From NCBI RefSeq assembly GCF_000956535.1, contig NZ_JYIY01000065.1:1-64000 (forward strand): a stretch of 64,000 nt of DNA, written 5' to 3'. Source of the stretch: Microbacterium ginsengisoli. GTDB lineage: Bacteria > Actinomycetota > Actinomycetes > Actinomycetales > Microbacteriaceae. The notes below the pieces were generated by a model. That model did not search any database. It saw only the letters and a list, made by a program, of their open reading frames with translations, and was not told where the DNA came from. Numbering within the stretch: the stretch's first letter is position 1; each line of letters starts with the position of its first letter. Of this stretch, positions 27,410-39,076 are shown piece by piece. Made by a program: the position numbers and the translations under genes.

Positions 27410-28481
27410 CTCCGAACCCGTCACCCGCCGCCTCCTCGCGGACGGCGTCGCCATGGTGCGTCTGCTCGGCCCGCAGGACCGCCTGCTGCGCGTCGTGGAG
27501 CGCGCGCACCCCGACGTGCAGGTGCTCGTGCGCGGCAACGAGATCACCCTCACCGGTGACGAGGATCCCGTGGCCCGCGCCGCCGAGCTCGTCGAGGAGC
27601 TGCTGCAGATGACCCGCAACGGCGTCGACCTGGATGCCGCGGGTGTCGCGTCGTCTGCCCGCATGCTGCGCACCGACGGGTCACCCCGTCCGTCCGAGGT
27701 CATGGGGGAGGCGATCCTGTCCTCACGCGGCAAGGTGATCCGCCCGAAGACCGCAGGGCAGAAGGCGTACGTCGACGCGATCGAGGAGAACACGATCGTC
27801 TTCGGCATCGGTCCGGCCGGCACGGGCAAGACGTACCTCGCGATGGCGAAGGCGGTGCAGGCCCTGCAGCGCAAGGAGGTCTCCCGCATCATCCTGACGC
27901 GGCCCGCCGTCGAGGCGGGGGAGCGGCTCGGTTTCCTCCCCGGAACCCTCACCGACAAGATCGACCCGTATCTTCGGCCGCTCTACGACGCGCTCAACGA
28001 GATGATGGACCCCGAGATCGTGCCGAAGCTCATGGCGTCGGGCACGATCGAGGTCGCGCCGCTCGCCTACATGCGCGGGCGCACGCTGAACGACTCGTTC
28101 GTGGTGCTCGACGAGGCACAGAACACGACTCCCGAGCAGATGAAGATGTTCCTCACGCGTCTCGGGTTCGGCACGCGCATGGTCGTCACGGGCGACATCA
28201 CGCAGATCGACCTGCCGCAAGGCGCGTCGGGCCTGCGGCTCGTCACCCGCGTGCTGTCGAACATCGACGACATCCACTTCTCCTACCTGACCAGCGACGA
28301 CGTCGTGCGCCACACGCTCGTCGGACGCATCGTCGACGCCTACACCGAGTACGACGAACGTCGACTCGCCTCCCGCCGCGAGCGGGACGAGGCATCCGAG
28401 TTCGCGGGGCGCGTCGAGCGACGCACCGCCGCCCGCGGGGGCTCCCCGCGGGACCACCTTCCGAAGCGGGGACGCACATGA
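27402..28481 (+). CDS. phoH: PhoH-family ATPase
   Basis: 359 residues. An N-terminal KH-like region is followed by the PhoH P-loop domain: Walker A FGIGPAGTGKTYLAMAKAV, Walker B SFVVLDEAQNTTPEQMKMFL and the TRLGFGTRMVVTGDITQIDLP motif. It is an RNA-associated ATPase that is nearly always next to ybeY. The GTG at 27402 overlaps the hinT stop, and the ybeY start overlaps its own stop (ATGA), so translation is coupled. Confidence 0.93.
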   Translation: MPDSEPVTRRLLADGVAMVRLLGPQDRLLRVVERAHPDVQVLVRGNEITLTGDEDPVARAAELVEELLQMTRNGVDLDAAGVASSARMLRTDGSPRPSEVMGEAILSSRGKVIRPKTAGQKAYVDAIEENTIVFGIGPAGTGKTYLAMAKAVQALQRKEVSRIILTRPAVEAGERLGFLPGTLTDKIDPYLRPLYDALNEMMDPEIVPKLMASGTIEVAPLAYMRGRTLNDSFVVLDEAQNTTPEQMKMFLTRLGFGTRMVVTGDITQIDLPQGASGLRLVTRVLSNIDDIHFSYLTSDDVVRHTLVGRIVDAYTEYDERRLASRRERDEASEFAGRVERRTAARGGSPRDHLPKRGRT

Positions 28482-28954
28482 CCATCGAGATCACCAACGA
28501 GTCGGGGGTGGCTGTCGACGAGACCGTGCTGCTGCGTCTCATGGAGCACAACTTCGCGGAGCTGCACATCAGCCCCGACGCCGACGTGGCGATCCTGCTG
28601 GTCGACGAGGGCGCGATGGAGTCGCTGCACGTGCAGTGGATGGACGAGCCCGGCCCGACCGACGTACTCAGCTTTCCGATGGACGAGCTGCGCCCCGGCA
28701 CCGAGGAGCAGCCCACCCCGCCGGGCCTGCTCGGCGACATCGTGCTGTGCCCGCAGGTCGCCGAGACCCAGGCGCGTGAGGCGTCGCCCGTGCATTCCAC
28801 GCAGGACGAGCTCGTGATGCTCACCACCCACGGCCTGCTGCACCTCCTCGGGTACGACCACGCCGAGCCCGACGAGTCGAAGGAGATGTTCGGCCTGCAG
28901 CGCGACCTCATCATCGCCTTCGCGCACTCCGAGCGTCGACGACCGGCGTCATGA
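28478..28954 (+). CDS. ybeY: endoribonuclease YbeY
   Basis: 158 residues. The zinc site H-x3-H-x5-H is intact in THGLLHLLGYDHAEP, and WMDEPGPTDVLSFPMDE and the GDIVLCPQV motif are family hallmarks. It participates in 16S rRNA 3'-end maturation and ribosome quality control. ATGA overlaps couple it to phoH upstream and the CNNM protein downstream. Confidence 0.95.
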   Translation: MTIEITNESGVAVDETVLLRLMEHNFAELHISPDADVAILLVDEGAMESLHVQWMDEPGPTDVLSFPMDELRPGTEEQPTPPGLLGDIVLCPQVAETQAREASPVHSTQDELVMLTTHGLLHLLGYDHAEPDESKEMFGLQRDLIIAFAHSERRRPAS

Positions 28955-30294
28955 CCGTCGCGCTCCTGCTGGTCGCCGCGGTGCTGCTGGTCGCCTTCGG
29001 CGGCCTCATGGCGGCGATCGACGCCGCACTCTCGGTGACCTCGACACAGGATCTGGACGAGCTCGCCGACGGCGCGCGGTCGTCGCGGGCGCTCCATCGC
29101 ATCGCGGCCGACCCCGCCGCGCATGCGAACTCGGTGGTCTTCATCCGCGTCCTCGCTGAAACCGGCGCCGCGGTGCTCACCGCCGCGGCCTTCATGCTCT
29201 GGTTCGACGACATCTGGTGGGCGCTGCTCGCGGCGGTCGTGCTGATGACCATCGCGTCGTTCGTGCTCGTGGGCACCTCGCCCCGGTCGGTCGGGCGTCG
29301 CAACGCGGCGGGGCTCCTGCGTGGCAGCGCCGGGCTCGTGCGCGGCATCCGTCTTCTGCTCGGCCCGATCGCGCACCTGCTCGTGATCCTCAGCAACCGG
29401 GTCACCCCGGGTGGGGCGCGGGCATCGAGCTTCACCTCCGAGGAACAGCTGCTGAGCATGGTCGACGAGGCCGCGCTGCAGGACCTCATCGAGGAGGACG
29501 ACCGCGAGCTGATCCACTCCGTGTTCGAGTTCACCGAGACCTACGTGCGCGAGGTGATGGTGCCGCGCACCGACATGGTCACGATCGGGGCGGATGCCTC
29601 CACCCGCGCCGCGATCGCGTTGTTCCTCGATCGCGGGGTGTCCCGCATCCCGGTGATCGGCGAGGACGGCGACGACGTACGAGGCGTGCTGTACCTCAAG
29701 GACCTGGTGCAGATCGCCTTCCGCGACGGTACGGTCGCGAGTGCGGTGCCGGTGGCGGGCATCGCCCGTCCGCCCGTGTTCGTGCCCGAGTCGATGCGCG
29801 CCGAGACACTGCTGCAGCAGATGAAGCGCGACGCGGTGCACGTGTGCATGGTCGTCGACGAGTACGGCGGCATCGCCGGCCTCGTGACCCTCGAGGACAT
29901 CATCGAGGAGCTCGTGGGGGAGATCGCCGACGAGTACGACCCCCGCGCCGACGAGGTGGTCGAGGTGCGCCCCGGAACGTTCCGGGTGAGCGCGCGCCTC
30001 GGCCTCGACGAGGTCGGCGAGCTGTTCGGGCTCGACCTCGACGATGAGGATGTCGACTCCATCGGAGGACTGCTCGGCAAAGCGCTCGGTCAAGTTCCGC
30101 AGCCGGGCGCGACGGCCGAGGCGCTGGGGCTCCTGCTCACCGGCGGCACCTCTCGCGGCCGCGGCCGCGGACTCGCGACGGTGTTCGTGACGCGTGCAGC
30201 CGACGCCGCGGCATCCGCTCCCGAGGAACACGCGACCGACGAGCACCCCGCCGGATCGAAGAAGAAGCGCACAGCGAAGGCGGCCCGCGCATGA
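28951..30294 (+). CDS. CNNM/CorC-family membrane protein (hemolysin C-like)
   Basis: 447 residues. An N-terminal DUF21/CNNM membrane domain (helices about 1-25, 60-85, 88-110) is followed by a CBS pair (YVREVMVPRTDMVTIGADAS and VVDEYGGIAGLVTLEDIIEE) and a CorC_HlyC transporter-associated domain near 350-420. A Lys/Ala-rich tail ends the protein. Related proteins move or regulate Mg2+ (and Na+). It lies between ybeY and era with ATGA overlaps on both sides. Confidence 0.9.
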   Translation: MTVALLLVAAVLLVAFGGLMAAIDAALSVTSTQDLDELADGARSSRALHRIAADPAAHANSVVFIRVLAETGAAVLTAAAFMLWFDDIWWALLAAVVLMTIASFVLVGTSPRSVGRRNAAGLLRGSAGLVRGIRLLLGPIAHLLVILSNRVTPGGARASSFTSEEQLLSMVDEAALQDLIEEDDRELIHSVFEFTETYVREVMVPRTDMVTIGADASTRAAIALFLDRGVSRIPVIGEDGDDVRGVLYLKDLVQIAFRDGTVASAVPVAGIARPPVFVPESMRAETLLQQMKRDAVHVCMVVDEYGGIAGLVTLEDIIEELVGEIADEYDPRADEVVEVRPGTFRVSARLGLDEVGELFGLDLDDEDVDSIGGLLGKALGQVPQPGATAEALGLLLTGGTSRGRGRGLATVFVTRAADAAASAPEEHATDEHPAGSKKKRTAKAARA

Positions 30295-31193
30295 CCGAAG
30301 ACAGCCCCTACCGCAGCGGTTTCGTCACCTTCGTCGGGCGGCCCAACGTCGGCAAGTCCACGCTGACGAACGCGCTCGTGGGCGAGAAGATCGCGATCAC
30401 GAGCGACAAGCCGCAGACCACGCGGCGAGCGATCCGCGGCATCGTCGACCGTCCCGACGGCCAGCTCGTCGTCGTCGACACCCCGGGCGTGCACCGCCCG
30501 CGCACTCTGCTCGGGCAACGTCTCAACGACCTCGTCGAGGACGTGCTCGGCGACGTCGATGTCATCGCCTTCTGCGCGCCGGCCGGGGAGCGCGTCGGTC
30601 CCGGTGACCGCCGCATCGCCGCATCGCTGGACGGCTATCCGCGATCGCGCAAGGTCGCGCTCATCACCAAGACCGACGCGGCGTCGCGCGATGAGGTGCT
30701 GGAGCGTCTCGCTGAAGTCGATGCGCTGCGCGAGGACTGGGCCGCGGTCATCCCCGTCTCGGCGCTCACGGGCGCCCAGCTCGATGTGCTGGCGGACGAG
30801 CTCCTCGGTCTCATGCCCGAAGGTCCGGCGCTGTACGAACACGGCGTCGTCACCGATGAATCCGAGAGCGACCGGGTGGCGGAGATCATCCGCGAGGCGG
30901 CACTGCGCGACGTGCGCGAAGAGCTTCCGCACTCGATCGCGGTGGTCGTGCAGGAGATGGGCCCGCGCGAGGACTCTGATCTGATCGACGTGTTCGCCGA
31001 CATCGTCGTCGAACGCGACAGTCAGAAGGCGATCATCATCGGCCGCAAGGGCGCGCACCTGAAGGATGTCGGCGCCCGCGCCCGCACGCAGCTCGAGGGC
31101 CTCCTCGGCTCGCGGGTCTATCTGTCGCTGCACGTGCGCGTCGCCCAGGAGTGGCAGCGCGACCCCAAGCAGCTCGGCCGGCTCGGGTTCTGA
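30291..31193 (+). CDS. era: GTPase Era
   Basis: 300 residues. The GTPase motifs are GRPNVGKSTLTNALVG (G1), the DTPGVHRP G3 motif and ITKTDA (G4). The C-terminal KH domain contains IIIGRKGAHLKDVGARARTQLE. It is a 16S rRNA-binding assembly factor for the 30S subunit. The ATGA overlap with the CNNM gene places it at the end of this row; the leuA leader begins ~45 bp after its stop. Confidence 0.95.
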   Translation: MTEDSPYRSGFVTFVGRPNVGKSTLTNALVGEKIAITSDKPQTTRRAIRGIVDRPDGQLVVVDTPGVHRPRTLLGQRLNDLVEDVLGDVDVIAFCAPAGERVGPGDRRIAASLDGYPRSRKVALITKTDAASRDEVLERLAEVDALREDWAAVIPVSALTGAQLDVLADELLGLMPEGPALYEHGVVTDESESDRVAEIIREAALRDVREELPHSIAVVVQEMGPREDSDLIDVFADIVVERDSQKAIIIGRKGAHLKDVGARARTQLEGLLGSRVYLSLHVRVAQEWQRDPKQLGRLGF

Positions 31194-31237
31194 CGCGGGG
31201 TCGCGGCATCCGTCATCGACCGGGGCTCACCCGGGTG

Positions 31238-33124
<1,887 letters not shown>

Positions 33125-33142
33125 ACTCAGGTCGCCGTCGGG

Positions 33143-33838
33143 TCAGTCGCTCTCCGGTCTCACGATCGGAATGGCGGATGTCTCGACGGCGACCTTTCGC
33201 CTGTAGAGCATGTGCTGCTCGGGCAGCGACAGGTCGAAGATGACGGCGAGGATGCGGATCACCGCGGTCACGAGGAATCCGGCGATGGCTGCGATGACGA
33301 TCGGCACGCCGAACGAGGAGAGCGCCACGAGCACGGTGCATCCGGCGCCGGCGGCGACCGCGTAGAGCGATCCCACGTGCATGATCGCGACGGGCAGTCC
33401 CATCATGACGTCGCGCAGGACCCCACCGCCGACGGCCGAGCAGACGCCGACGAACACAGCGGGAACGACCGGGAGCCCGAGCGCGAGCGCCTTCGTCGTG
33501 CCGAATGCGCCGAACATGCCGATCACGAGCGCATCGAGCGTGACGATGACGGCACTGATGCGCTGCAGCGGCCCGGCGAGGAGCATGCCGACGAGCGACG
33601 CCGCCGTCGCGGTGAGCAGGTACCAGTTGCTCTGCAGTGTCACGGGCGAAACGTTCAGCAGCAGATCGCGGATCAGTCCGCCGCCCATGCCCATGAGCAC
33701 ACCGATCAACGCCACCCCGAGAAGATCCAGACGACGCTGCCCCCGGAATCCGGAGGCGAACAGCGCGCCCTGGAGGCCGCCCAGGCCCACCGCGAGCAGA
33801 TCTGCCCACAGGGGGATGATGAACGTCGGCTCGGTCAC
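33143..33838 (-). CDS. TRIC-family (UPF0126) membrane channel
   Basis: 231 residues with about seven hydrophobic segments arranged as two related halves. Each half has the glycine-rich signature of the trimeric intracellular cation channel family: [16 protein letters not shown] and [17 protein letters not shown]. It probably forms a K+-permeable channel. The GTG at 33838 is chosen because GACAAT lies exactly 6 bp upstream; the long upstream open frame is the antisense of recO. It is convergent with leuA (18 bp between stops) and divergent from recO. Confidence 0.88.
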   Translation of the reverse strand: MTEPTFIIPLWADLLAVGLGGLQGALFASGFRGQRRLDLLGVALIGVLMGMGGGLIRDLLLNVSPVTLQSNWYLLTATAASLVGMLLAGPLQRISAVIVTLDALVIGMFGAFGTTKALALGLPVVPAVFVGVCSAVGGGVLRDVMMGLPVAIMHVGSLYAVAAGAGCTVLVALSSFGVPIVIAAIAGFLVTAVIRILAVIFDLSLPEQHMLYRRKVAVETSAIPIVRPESD

Positions 33839-33874
33839 GCGTCTATTGTCGCAAGGCGCGACGATAATCGATGC
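33839..33874. promoter_or_regulatory. mirror-image leaderless promoters for the TRIC gene and recO
   Basis: The 36 bp between two divergent GTG starts hold GATAAT (33863-33868) reading right, 6 bp before recO, and GACAAT (complement of 33845-33850) reading left, 6 bp before the TRIC gene. The centre has near dyad symmetry (TTGTCGC..GCGACGA). The two transcripts would start on the first base of their start codons, and the RNA polymerases would compete for the same 36 bp. Confidence 0.65.
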
Positions 33875-34603
33875 GTGCCCACTTACCGCGACGAGGTCGT
33901 GGTCCTGCGCACCCAGAAGCTGGGGGAGGCGGACCGCATCGTCACCCTCCTCGGTCGTCAGCACGGACGCATCCGCGCGGTCGCGAAGGGGGTGCGACGC
34001 ACCTCGTCGCGCATCGGCGCACGGCTCGAGCCCTTCATGGTCGCCGACGTGCAGATCTACAAGGGGCGCTCGCTCGACATCGTGCAGCAGGCGGAGAGCC
34101 TTGCCACCTACGGTGCCGACATCGTCGGCGACTATGACCGCTACGTCGCCGCGAGCGCGATGGTCGAGACCGCCGACCGGCTGGGGGAGGCCGAGGCCAC
34201 TCCTCAGCAGCACATCCTCCTGCTCGGCGGTCTTCGCGCCCTGAGCCGCGGCGACCACCACCCCCGCAGCGTGCTCGATTCGTATCTGCTGAGGGCGCTC
34301 GCGATGTCCGGCTGGTCGCCGGGGCTCGACGACTGCGCCCGCTGCGGACGTCCCGGCCCGCACTCGTCGTTCCTCGCGCACGGCGGCGGGATGCTCTGCT
34401 CGTCCTGCGCACCGGCAGGGTCCGTGCGGGTCTCCGCCGACGTGCTCGCCCAGCTGCGTGCCCTGCTGCGCGGCGAGTGGGACATCATCGACGCGGTGTC
34501 CGACGCCGACCGGGCCGCGGCATCCGGTCTCGTCGCGGCGTTCACCCAGTGGCAGCTCGAGCGCGGCATCCGCTCGCTCGCCCACGTAGAGTCGGGGCGA
34601 TGA
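33875..34603 (+). CDS. recO: DNA repair protein RecO
   Basis: 242 residues. An N-terminal OB fold ([20 protein letters not shown], then [13 protein letters not shown]) is followed by a helical domain with a zinc-finger-like motif [24 protein letters not shown]. It loads RecA onto SSB-coated DNA with RecR. The GTG at 33875 begins the canonical PTYRDEV start, while an ATG 4 bp upstream is in another frame. TAGAGT inside its 3' end appears to be the uppS promoter; its stop overlaps the uppS ATG. Confidence 0.93.
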   Translation: MPTYRDEVVVLRTQKLGEADRIVTLLGRQHGRIRAVAKGVRRTSSRIGARLEPFMVADVQIYKGRSLDIVQQAESLATYGADIVGDYDRYVAASAMVETADRLGEAEATPQQHILLLGGLRALSRGDHHPRSVLDSYLLRALAMSGWSPGLDDCARCGRPGPHSSFLAHGGGMLCSSCAPAGSVRVSADVLAQLRALLRGEWDIIDAVSDADRAAASGLVAAFTQWQLERGIRSLAHVESGR

Positions 34604-35403
34604 CTCCGAAGCCCTTCACCCACAAGGATGCGGTCGCGTACCGTCCGATCGACTGGACAGGCGTCTACCCGCCGGCGTTCCCCGCCGGGTCCGTGCCGAA
34701 CCATGTGGCGATCGTGATGGACGGCAACGGTCGCTGGGCGAACCGACGCGGCCTCACGCGGGTCGAGGGACACAAGGCAGGTGAGGCGGCGCTGCTCGAC
34801 GTCGTCGCGGGCGCCATCCAGGCGGGCGTGAAACATCTCTCGGTCTATGCGTTCTCGACCGAGAACTGGTCGCGCTCACCTGACGAGGTGCGGTTCCTGA
34901 TGGGGTTCAATCGCGACGTGCTGCACCGTCGACGGGATCAGCTCAACGAGTGGGGCGTGCGGGTGCGGTGGGCCGGGCGGAAGCCGCGCCTGTGGGGCTC
35001 GGTGATCTCCGAGCTGCAATTCGCGGAGCAGCTCACCCGTGACAACGACGTGCTGACGCTGACGATGTGCGTGAACTACGGGGGGCGCGTAGAGCTGGTC
35101 GACGCGATGCGTTCCATCGCCGACGACGTCGCCGCGGGCCGGGTGCGTCCGAGCGCCGTCAGCGAGAAGCTCATACGCCGGCGGCTCTACCAGCCCGACA
35201 TGCCCGACGTCGACCTGTTCGTACGTTCGAGCGGAGAGCAGCGCACCTCGAACTTCCTGCTGTGGGAGTCGGCGTACGCGGAGTTCGCCTTCCTCGACAC
35301 CCTCTGGCCCGACTTCTCGCGCACAGACCTCTGGCAGGCGATCGGGCTCTACCTGTCGCGCGACCGTCGGTTCGGCGGCGCGATCGACACGCCGACCACG
35401 TGA
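34600..35403 (+). CDS. uppS: isoprenyl (undecaprenyl/decaprenyl) diphosphate synthase
   Basis: 267 residues, cis-prenyltransferase. [18 protein letters not shown] carries the catalytic Asp, and [17 protein letters not shown] and the C-terminal [20 protein letters not shown] bind substrate. It makes the lipid carrier for cell-wall precursors. The ATG overlaps the recO TGA (ATGA); TAGAGT (34587-34592) 7 bp upstream may give an additional leaderless transcript. The recO-uppS order is conserved in actinobacteria. Confidence 0.93.
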   Translation: MTPKPFTHKDAVAYRPIDWTGVYPPAFPAGSVPNHVAIVMDGNGRWANRRGLTRVEGHKAGEAALLDVVAGAIQAGVKHLSVYAFSTENWSRSPDEVRFLMGFNRDVLHRRRDQLNEWGVRVRWAGRKPRLWGSVISELQFAEQLTRDNDVLTLTMCVNYGGRVELVDAMRSIADDVAAGRVRPSAVSEKLIRRRLYQPDMPDVDLFVRSSGEQRTSNFLLWESAYAEFAFLDTLWPDFSRTDLWQAIGLYLSRDRRFGGAIDTPTT

Positions 35404-35406
35404 CGG

Positions 35407-36519
35407 TCAGTACTCGACGGCGACGGCGTTCGCACTCGCCGAGAGCGGGATGGTCTTGCCTCCCGGGAAGAGCTGCTCGTCGGTGAACGAGTACTGACGC
35501 TGTACCCAGGCGCCGAAGCCGCGGCGTTGGAGGCACGCCTGGTCGGTGGCGCAGCCGATGACCTTGTCGTTCGCCGCGTACGCCCGGTACGCCAGGAGCT
35601 TCGTCGTCAGGGCTGCGCCGGTGATGTTGGCCGGCTGGAGATGCACGGGGTATCCCTCGAAGTAGCGCATCTCGGCGAGGTCGTACCCGGCCTTCTGCGC
35701 CGCTTCGCGGGTGAACGTGCCCACCGTGCTGTGGTCGGGATGATCGCCCTGCCAACCCTGCGCGGCAATGCTCGGGATCAGCGTTCCCACCATGGCGGGA
35801 TGGAACATCGTGATGAGGTCGGCCAGGGAGTCCCGCAGACTCACCGCCGACACCGCATCACCGCCGCCCACCGGGGTGAGCTTGTCGACGCGGCCGTCGA
35901 GGAGCATCCGGATCGTGACGGACCCGGTCGTCCGGAAGCCCTTGCCCTTCAGCCCCCCGTCGGGCAGGTGGAAGAAGAGCACCGAGACGTTCGTCGCGTC
36001 GACAGGAACGTACTGGGTGAGCTGCACTCCGGATGCGAGGGTCACGGTGGACTGCGTCCACTCGGCCGAGCTCCCGCGCATGACGTTGTACGCCTTGAGG
36101 ATGCCGAACTCACGAGCCTTGACGTAGGAGGCACCGAGGCCGCCGTCACCCGCGGTCACATAGGCCGTCCGGGCGCAGAATCCGCTCGAGATCGCCCCCT
36201 GCAGCGTCGGGTTCGCGAAGATCAGGTCATCGTCGTAGTGGGCCCAGACCGACAGCACCGTCTCGCCCTCGCATGTGGTGACGAGCGATCCCGGCGCAGG
36301 ATCCGAATTCACGACCGGCGCCGGCGCGGGAAGAGCGGGCCCGAGCGGCGTGGCCGAGGCGGACGGAGCGATCCCGCCCGGAGTCGAGAACGCGGTCGGC
36401 CACCACTGCGCGCGCGTCTGCACCGCTACCACGACCGCGCCGACAACTGCTGCGGCGACGATCACGACCGTCGATGCGAACAGGATGCGACCTATGCGGC
36501 GGCGCGCGCGAGCACCCAT
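35407..36519 (-). CDS. PIG-L family deacetylase, membrane-anchored
   Basis: 370 residues. A short basic N-terminus and one membrane helix (about residues 10-32) are followed by a Pro/Ala linker and an extracellular catalytic domain. The PIG-L motif appears as SVWAHYDDDLIFANP (H-x-D-D), and the third ligand is probably in the QGDHPDHSTVG segment. Relatives deacetylate N-acetylglucosamine-containing substrates. The start at 36519 is preferred over an upstream in-frame ATG (36549) because GAGAGAGGAA is well spaced before it. Confidence 0.85.
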   Translation of the reverse strand: MGARARRRIGRILFASTVVIVAAAVVGAVVVAVQTRAQWWPTAFSTPGGIAPSASATPLGPALPAPAPVVNSDPAPGSLVTTCEGETVLSVWAHYDDDLIFANPTLQGAISSGFCARTAYVTAGDGGLGASYVKAREFGILKAYNVMRGSSAEWTQSTVTLASGVQLTQYVPVDATNVSVLFFHLPDGGLKGKGFRTTGSVTIRMLLDGRVDKLTPVGGGDAVSAVSLRDSLADLITMFHPAMVGTLIPSIAAQGWQGDHPDHSTVGTFTREAAQKAGYDLAEMRYFEGYPVHLQPANITGAALTTKLLAYRAYAANDKVIGCATDQACLQRRGFGAWVQRQYSFTDEQLFPGGKTIPLSASANAVAVEY

Positions 36520-36658
36520 GCCGTTCCTCTCTCCCACCCCGATCCCCATCGGGCCCGCATCATGCTGACATATCCGCTCCCGGCGCGCCCGACACGACGC
36601 TGTGAATCCTGCTCACAGCGGGGGAATAGTCGGCGAACCCGCAGGCGTTGCACCCGTC

Positions 36659-37336
36659 ATGACAGACGCCATCTCGATCGACGTGTGGAGCGACATCGCC
36701 TGCCCCTGGTGCTACATCGGCAAGCGCAACCTCGAGAAGGGACTGGCGGACGCGGCATCCGATGACGACGCACCCGTGACGACCGTCACCTTCCACTCCT
36801 TCGAGCTGTCTCCCGACACGCCCGTGGACTTCGAGGGTGACGAGATCGACTTCCTCGCCGGACACAAGGGGATGCCGCGGGACCAGGTCTCGCAGATGCT
36901 GTCGAACGTGACGGGCGTGGCCGCGAACGCGGGACTGGAGTACCGCTTCGACCTGCTGCGTCACACGAACACGGTGAAGGCGCACGAACTGCTGCACTTC
37001 GCGAAGCAGGCCGGGCGCCAGCACGACATGGCGGAGCGCCTCATGTCGGCCTACTTCACCGAGGGGCGCCACGTCGGACGCATCGACGACCTCGTCGACC
37101 TCGCGACGGAGATCGGGCTCGACGGCGACGCCGTGCGCGACGCGCTCGAGAACGAGCGTCACCTGCCAGACGTGCGCGCCGACCAGGCGCAGGCCCAGGC
37201 CTACGGCATCAACGGAGTGCCGTTCTTCGTCATCGACGGCAAGTACGGCGTCAGCGGCGCGCAGCCGCCGGAGGCGTTCGCCCAGATCGCGCGCCAGGTG
37301 TGGGCGGAACGGCGGAGCGCGGCATCCGCTCTCTGA
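36659..37336 (+). CDS. DsbA-family oxidoreductase (FrnE-like)
   Basis: 225 residues. The thioredoxin-fold active site CPWC lies in WSDIACPWCYIGKRNLE near the N-terminus, and the cis-proline loop is GVPFFVIDGKYGVSGAQPPE. The insertion between them is helical, as in FrnE and 2-hydroxychromene isomerase relatives. No signal peptide, so it is a cytoplasmic disulfide or thiol oxidoreductase. It is convergent with the glutathione peroxidase-like gene (12-bp gap). Confidence 0.88.
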   Translation: MTDAISIDVWSDIACPWCYIGKRNLEKGLADAASDDDAPVTTVTFHSFELSPDTPVDFEGDEIDFLAGHKGMPRDQVSQMLSNVTGVAANAGLEYRFDLLRHTNTVKAHELLHFAKQAGRQHDMAERLMSAYFTEGRHVGRIDDLVDLATEIGLDGDAVRDALENERHLPDVRADQAQAQAYGINGVPFFVIDGKYGVSGAQPPEAFAQIARQVWAERRSAASAL

Positions 37337-37348
37337 CCGTCGCCGAGA

Positions 37349-37852
37349 TCAGGCGGGGAGTGCCGCCTCGATGACCGACACGACCGCCGGGTCGTCGGGC
37401 TTCGTCGACGGACGGAAACGGTGCACGTCTCCCGTGGGCGTGAGCACGAACTTCTCGAAGTTCCAGTGCACGAGTCCCCGCTCACCCTCGGGGTTCCTGG
37501 CCTTCTTCAGCGCCTTGTAGAGCGGCGCGACACCGGGTCCGTTGACCTTGATCTTCGCGTTGATCGGAAAGCTCACACCCCAGGTCGCGGAGCAGTACTC
37601 CAGGATCTCCTCGATCGAGCCCGGCTCCTGACCCATGAACTGGTTGCAGGGGAATCCGACGACGCTGAAGCCCCTCTCGCCGTACTCGCGCTGCAGCTGC
37701 TCGAGCGCCTCGTACTGCGGGGTGAGTCCGCACTTCGACGCGACGTTCACGACGAGGAGGACTTTGTCGCCGTAGTCGGCGAGCGTGCGCTCGGCCCCCT
37801 CGGCGTCGAGGAACGGGATGCTGCGCAGGTCTGCGCTGTCGGTGGCGGCCAT
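37349..37852 (-). CDS. glutathione peroxidase-like thiol peroxidase
   Basis: 167 residues. The peroxidatic Cys is in NVASKCGLTPQYEAL (Cys rather than selenocysteine), with VVGFPCNQFMGQEPG and WNFEKFVL completing the active-site tetrad. Actinobacterial members normally use thioredoxin or mycothiol systems rather than glutathione. TACGCT (complement of 37859-37864) lies 6 bp before the ATG, suggesting a leaderless mRNA. It is divergent from dusB. Confidence 0.92.
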   Translation of the reverse strand: MAATDSADLRSIPFLDAEGAERTLADYGDKVLLVVNVASKCGLTPQYEALEQLQREYGERGFSVVGFPCNQFMGQEPGSIEEILEYCSATWGVSFPINAKIKVNGPGVAPLYKALKKARNPEGERGLVHWNFEKFVLTPTGDVHRFRPSTKPDDPAVVSVIEAALPA

Positions 37853-37909
37853 GTGCCCAGCGTAGGCGCGGCGGGCCGCGGGAGGGTCGCCGTCTGGGAG
37901 AATGTCGGG

Positions 37910-39076
37910 GTGACCACGATCGCCCCCGCCACCCGGCCGTTACAGATCGGTGCGCTCACCCTCGACGCCCCGGTCGTGCTGGCGCCGATGGCGGGTATCA
38001 CGAACACCGCGTTCCGGCGGCTGTGTCGCGAGTACGGCGCAGGTCTCTACATCAGCGAGATGATCACGACGCGCGCGCTCGTCGAGCGGAACGCCACGAC
38101 GATGCGGCTCATCACGCACCACGAGTCCGAGACCCCGCGGTCGATCCAGCTGTACGGAGTCGATCCCGCGACCGTCGGCGCGGCCGTGAAGCTCCTTGTC
38201 GACGAGGACCGCGCCGACCACATCGACATGAACTTCGGATGCCCCGTCCCCAAGGTCACCCGCAAGGGCGGGGGAGCGGCGCTCCCCTGGAAGAAGGACC
38301 TCTTCGCCGACATCGTCACCCAGGCCGTCCGCAACGCCGGTGACGTGCCGGTCACTGTGAAGATGCGCAAGGGCATCGACGACGACCACCTCACCTATCT
38401 CGACGCCGCCCGCACGGCCGAGCGCGCCGGGGTGTCGGCGATCGCGTTGCACGCGCGCACGGCCGCGGAGTTCTACTCGGGGTCCGCCGACTGGAGCGCG
38501 ATCGCGCGTCTGAAGGACGAGATCCGTTCGGTGCCGGTGCTCGGCAACGGCGACATCTGGAGCGCCGACGACGCCGTGCGCATGATGGCGGAAACCGGAT
38601 GCGACGGCGTCGTCGTCGGCCGCGGCTGTCTCGGCCGCCCGTGGCTGTTCGGCGACCTCGCCCGCACGCTCGGCGGCGAGGACGCGGCCTATGGCGAGCC
38701 CGTGGATGCGACCCTCGGCTTCGTCGCTCGCGCGTTCCGCCGGCACGCGGAACTACTGGTCGAGTTCTTCGAGGACGAGGACCGCGGATGCCGCGACATC
38801 CGCAAGCACGTGGCCTGGTACTTCAAGGGCTATCCGGTGGGCGGGGAGCTGCGCGCGCAGCTGGCGACGGTGTCGTCGCTCGACGAGATCGATGCACTGC
38901 TCGCGACCCTCGATCTCGACGCGCCCTATCCGGGAGCCGCCGCCGAGGGACAGCGCGGTCGCGCGGGAACCCCGAAGCGTCCCGCCCTGCCCGACGGATG
39001 GCTCGACAGCCGGGAGATCCCCGCCGACGAGTCGTGCGCCCTCGCCGACGCCGAACTGGAGCACAGTGGCGGCTGA
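37910..39076 (+). CDS. dusB: tRNA-dihydrouridine synthase (DusB)
   Basis: 388 residues. FMN-binding TIM barrel: VLAPMAGITNTAFRRLCREY, HIDMNFGCPVPKVTRKGGGA (catalytic Cys in GCP), VKMRKGIDD, ALHARTAAEFYSG and GVVVGRGCLGRPWLF. It reduces uridines in the tRNA D-loop. The GTG at 37910 is 6 bp after GAGAAT (37898-37903). The end overlaps the dgt start by 11 bp. Confidence 0.93.
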   Translation: MTTIAPATRPLQIGALTLDAPVVLAPMAGITNTAFRRLCREYGAGLYISEMITTRALVERNATTMRLITHHESETPRSIQLYGVDPATVGAAVKLLVDEDRADHIDMNFGCPVPKVTRKGGGAALPWKKDLFADIVTQAVRNAGDVPVTVKMRKGIDDDHLTYLDAARTAERAGVSAIALHARTAAEFYSGSADWSAIARLKDEIRSVPVLGNGDIWSADDAVRMMAETGCDGVVVGRGCLGRPWLFGDLARTLGGEDAAYGEPVDATLGFVARAFRRHAELLVEFFEDEDRGCRDIRKHVAWYFKGYPVGGELRAQLATVSSLDEIDALLATLDLDAPYPGAAAEGQRGRAGTPKRPALPDGWLDSREIPADESCALADAELEHSGG

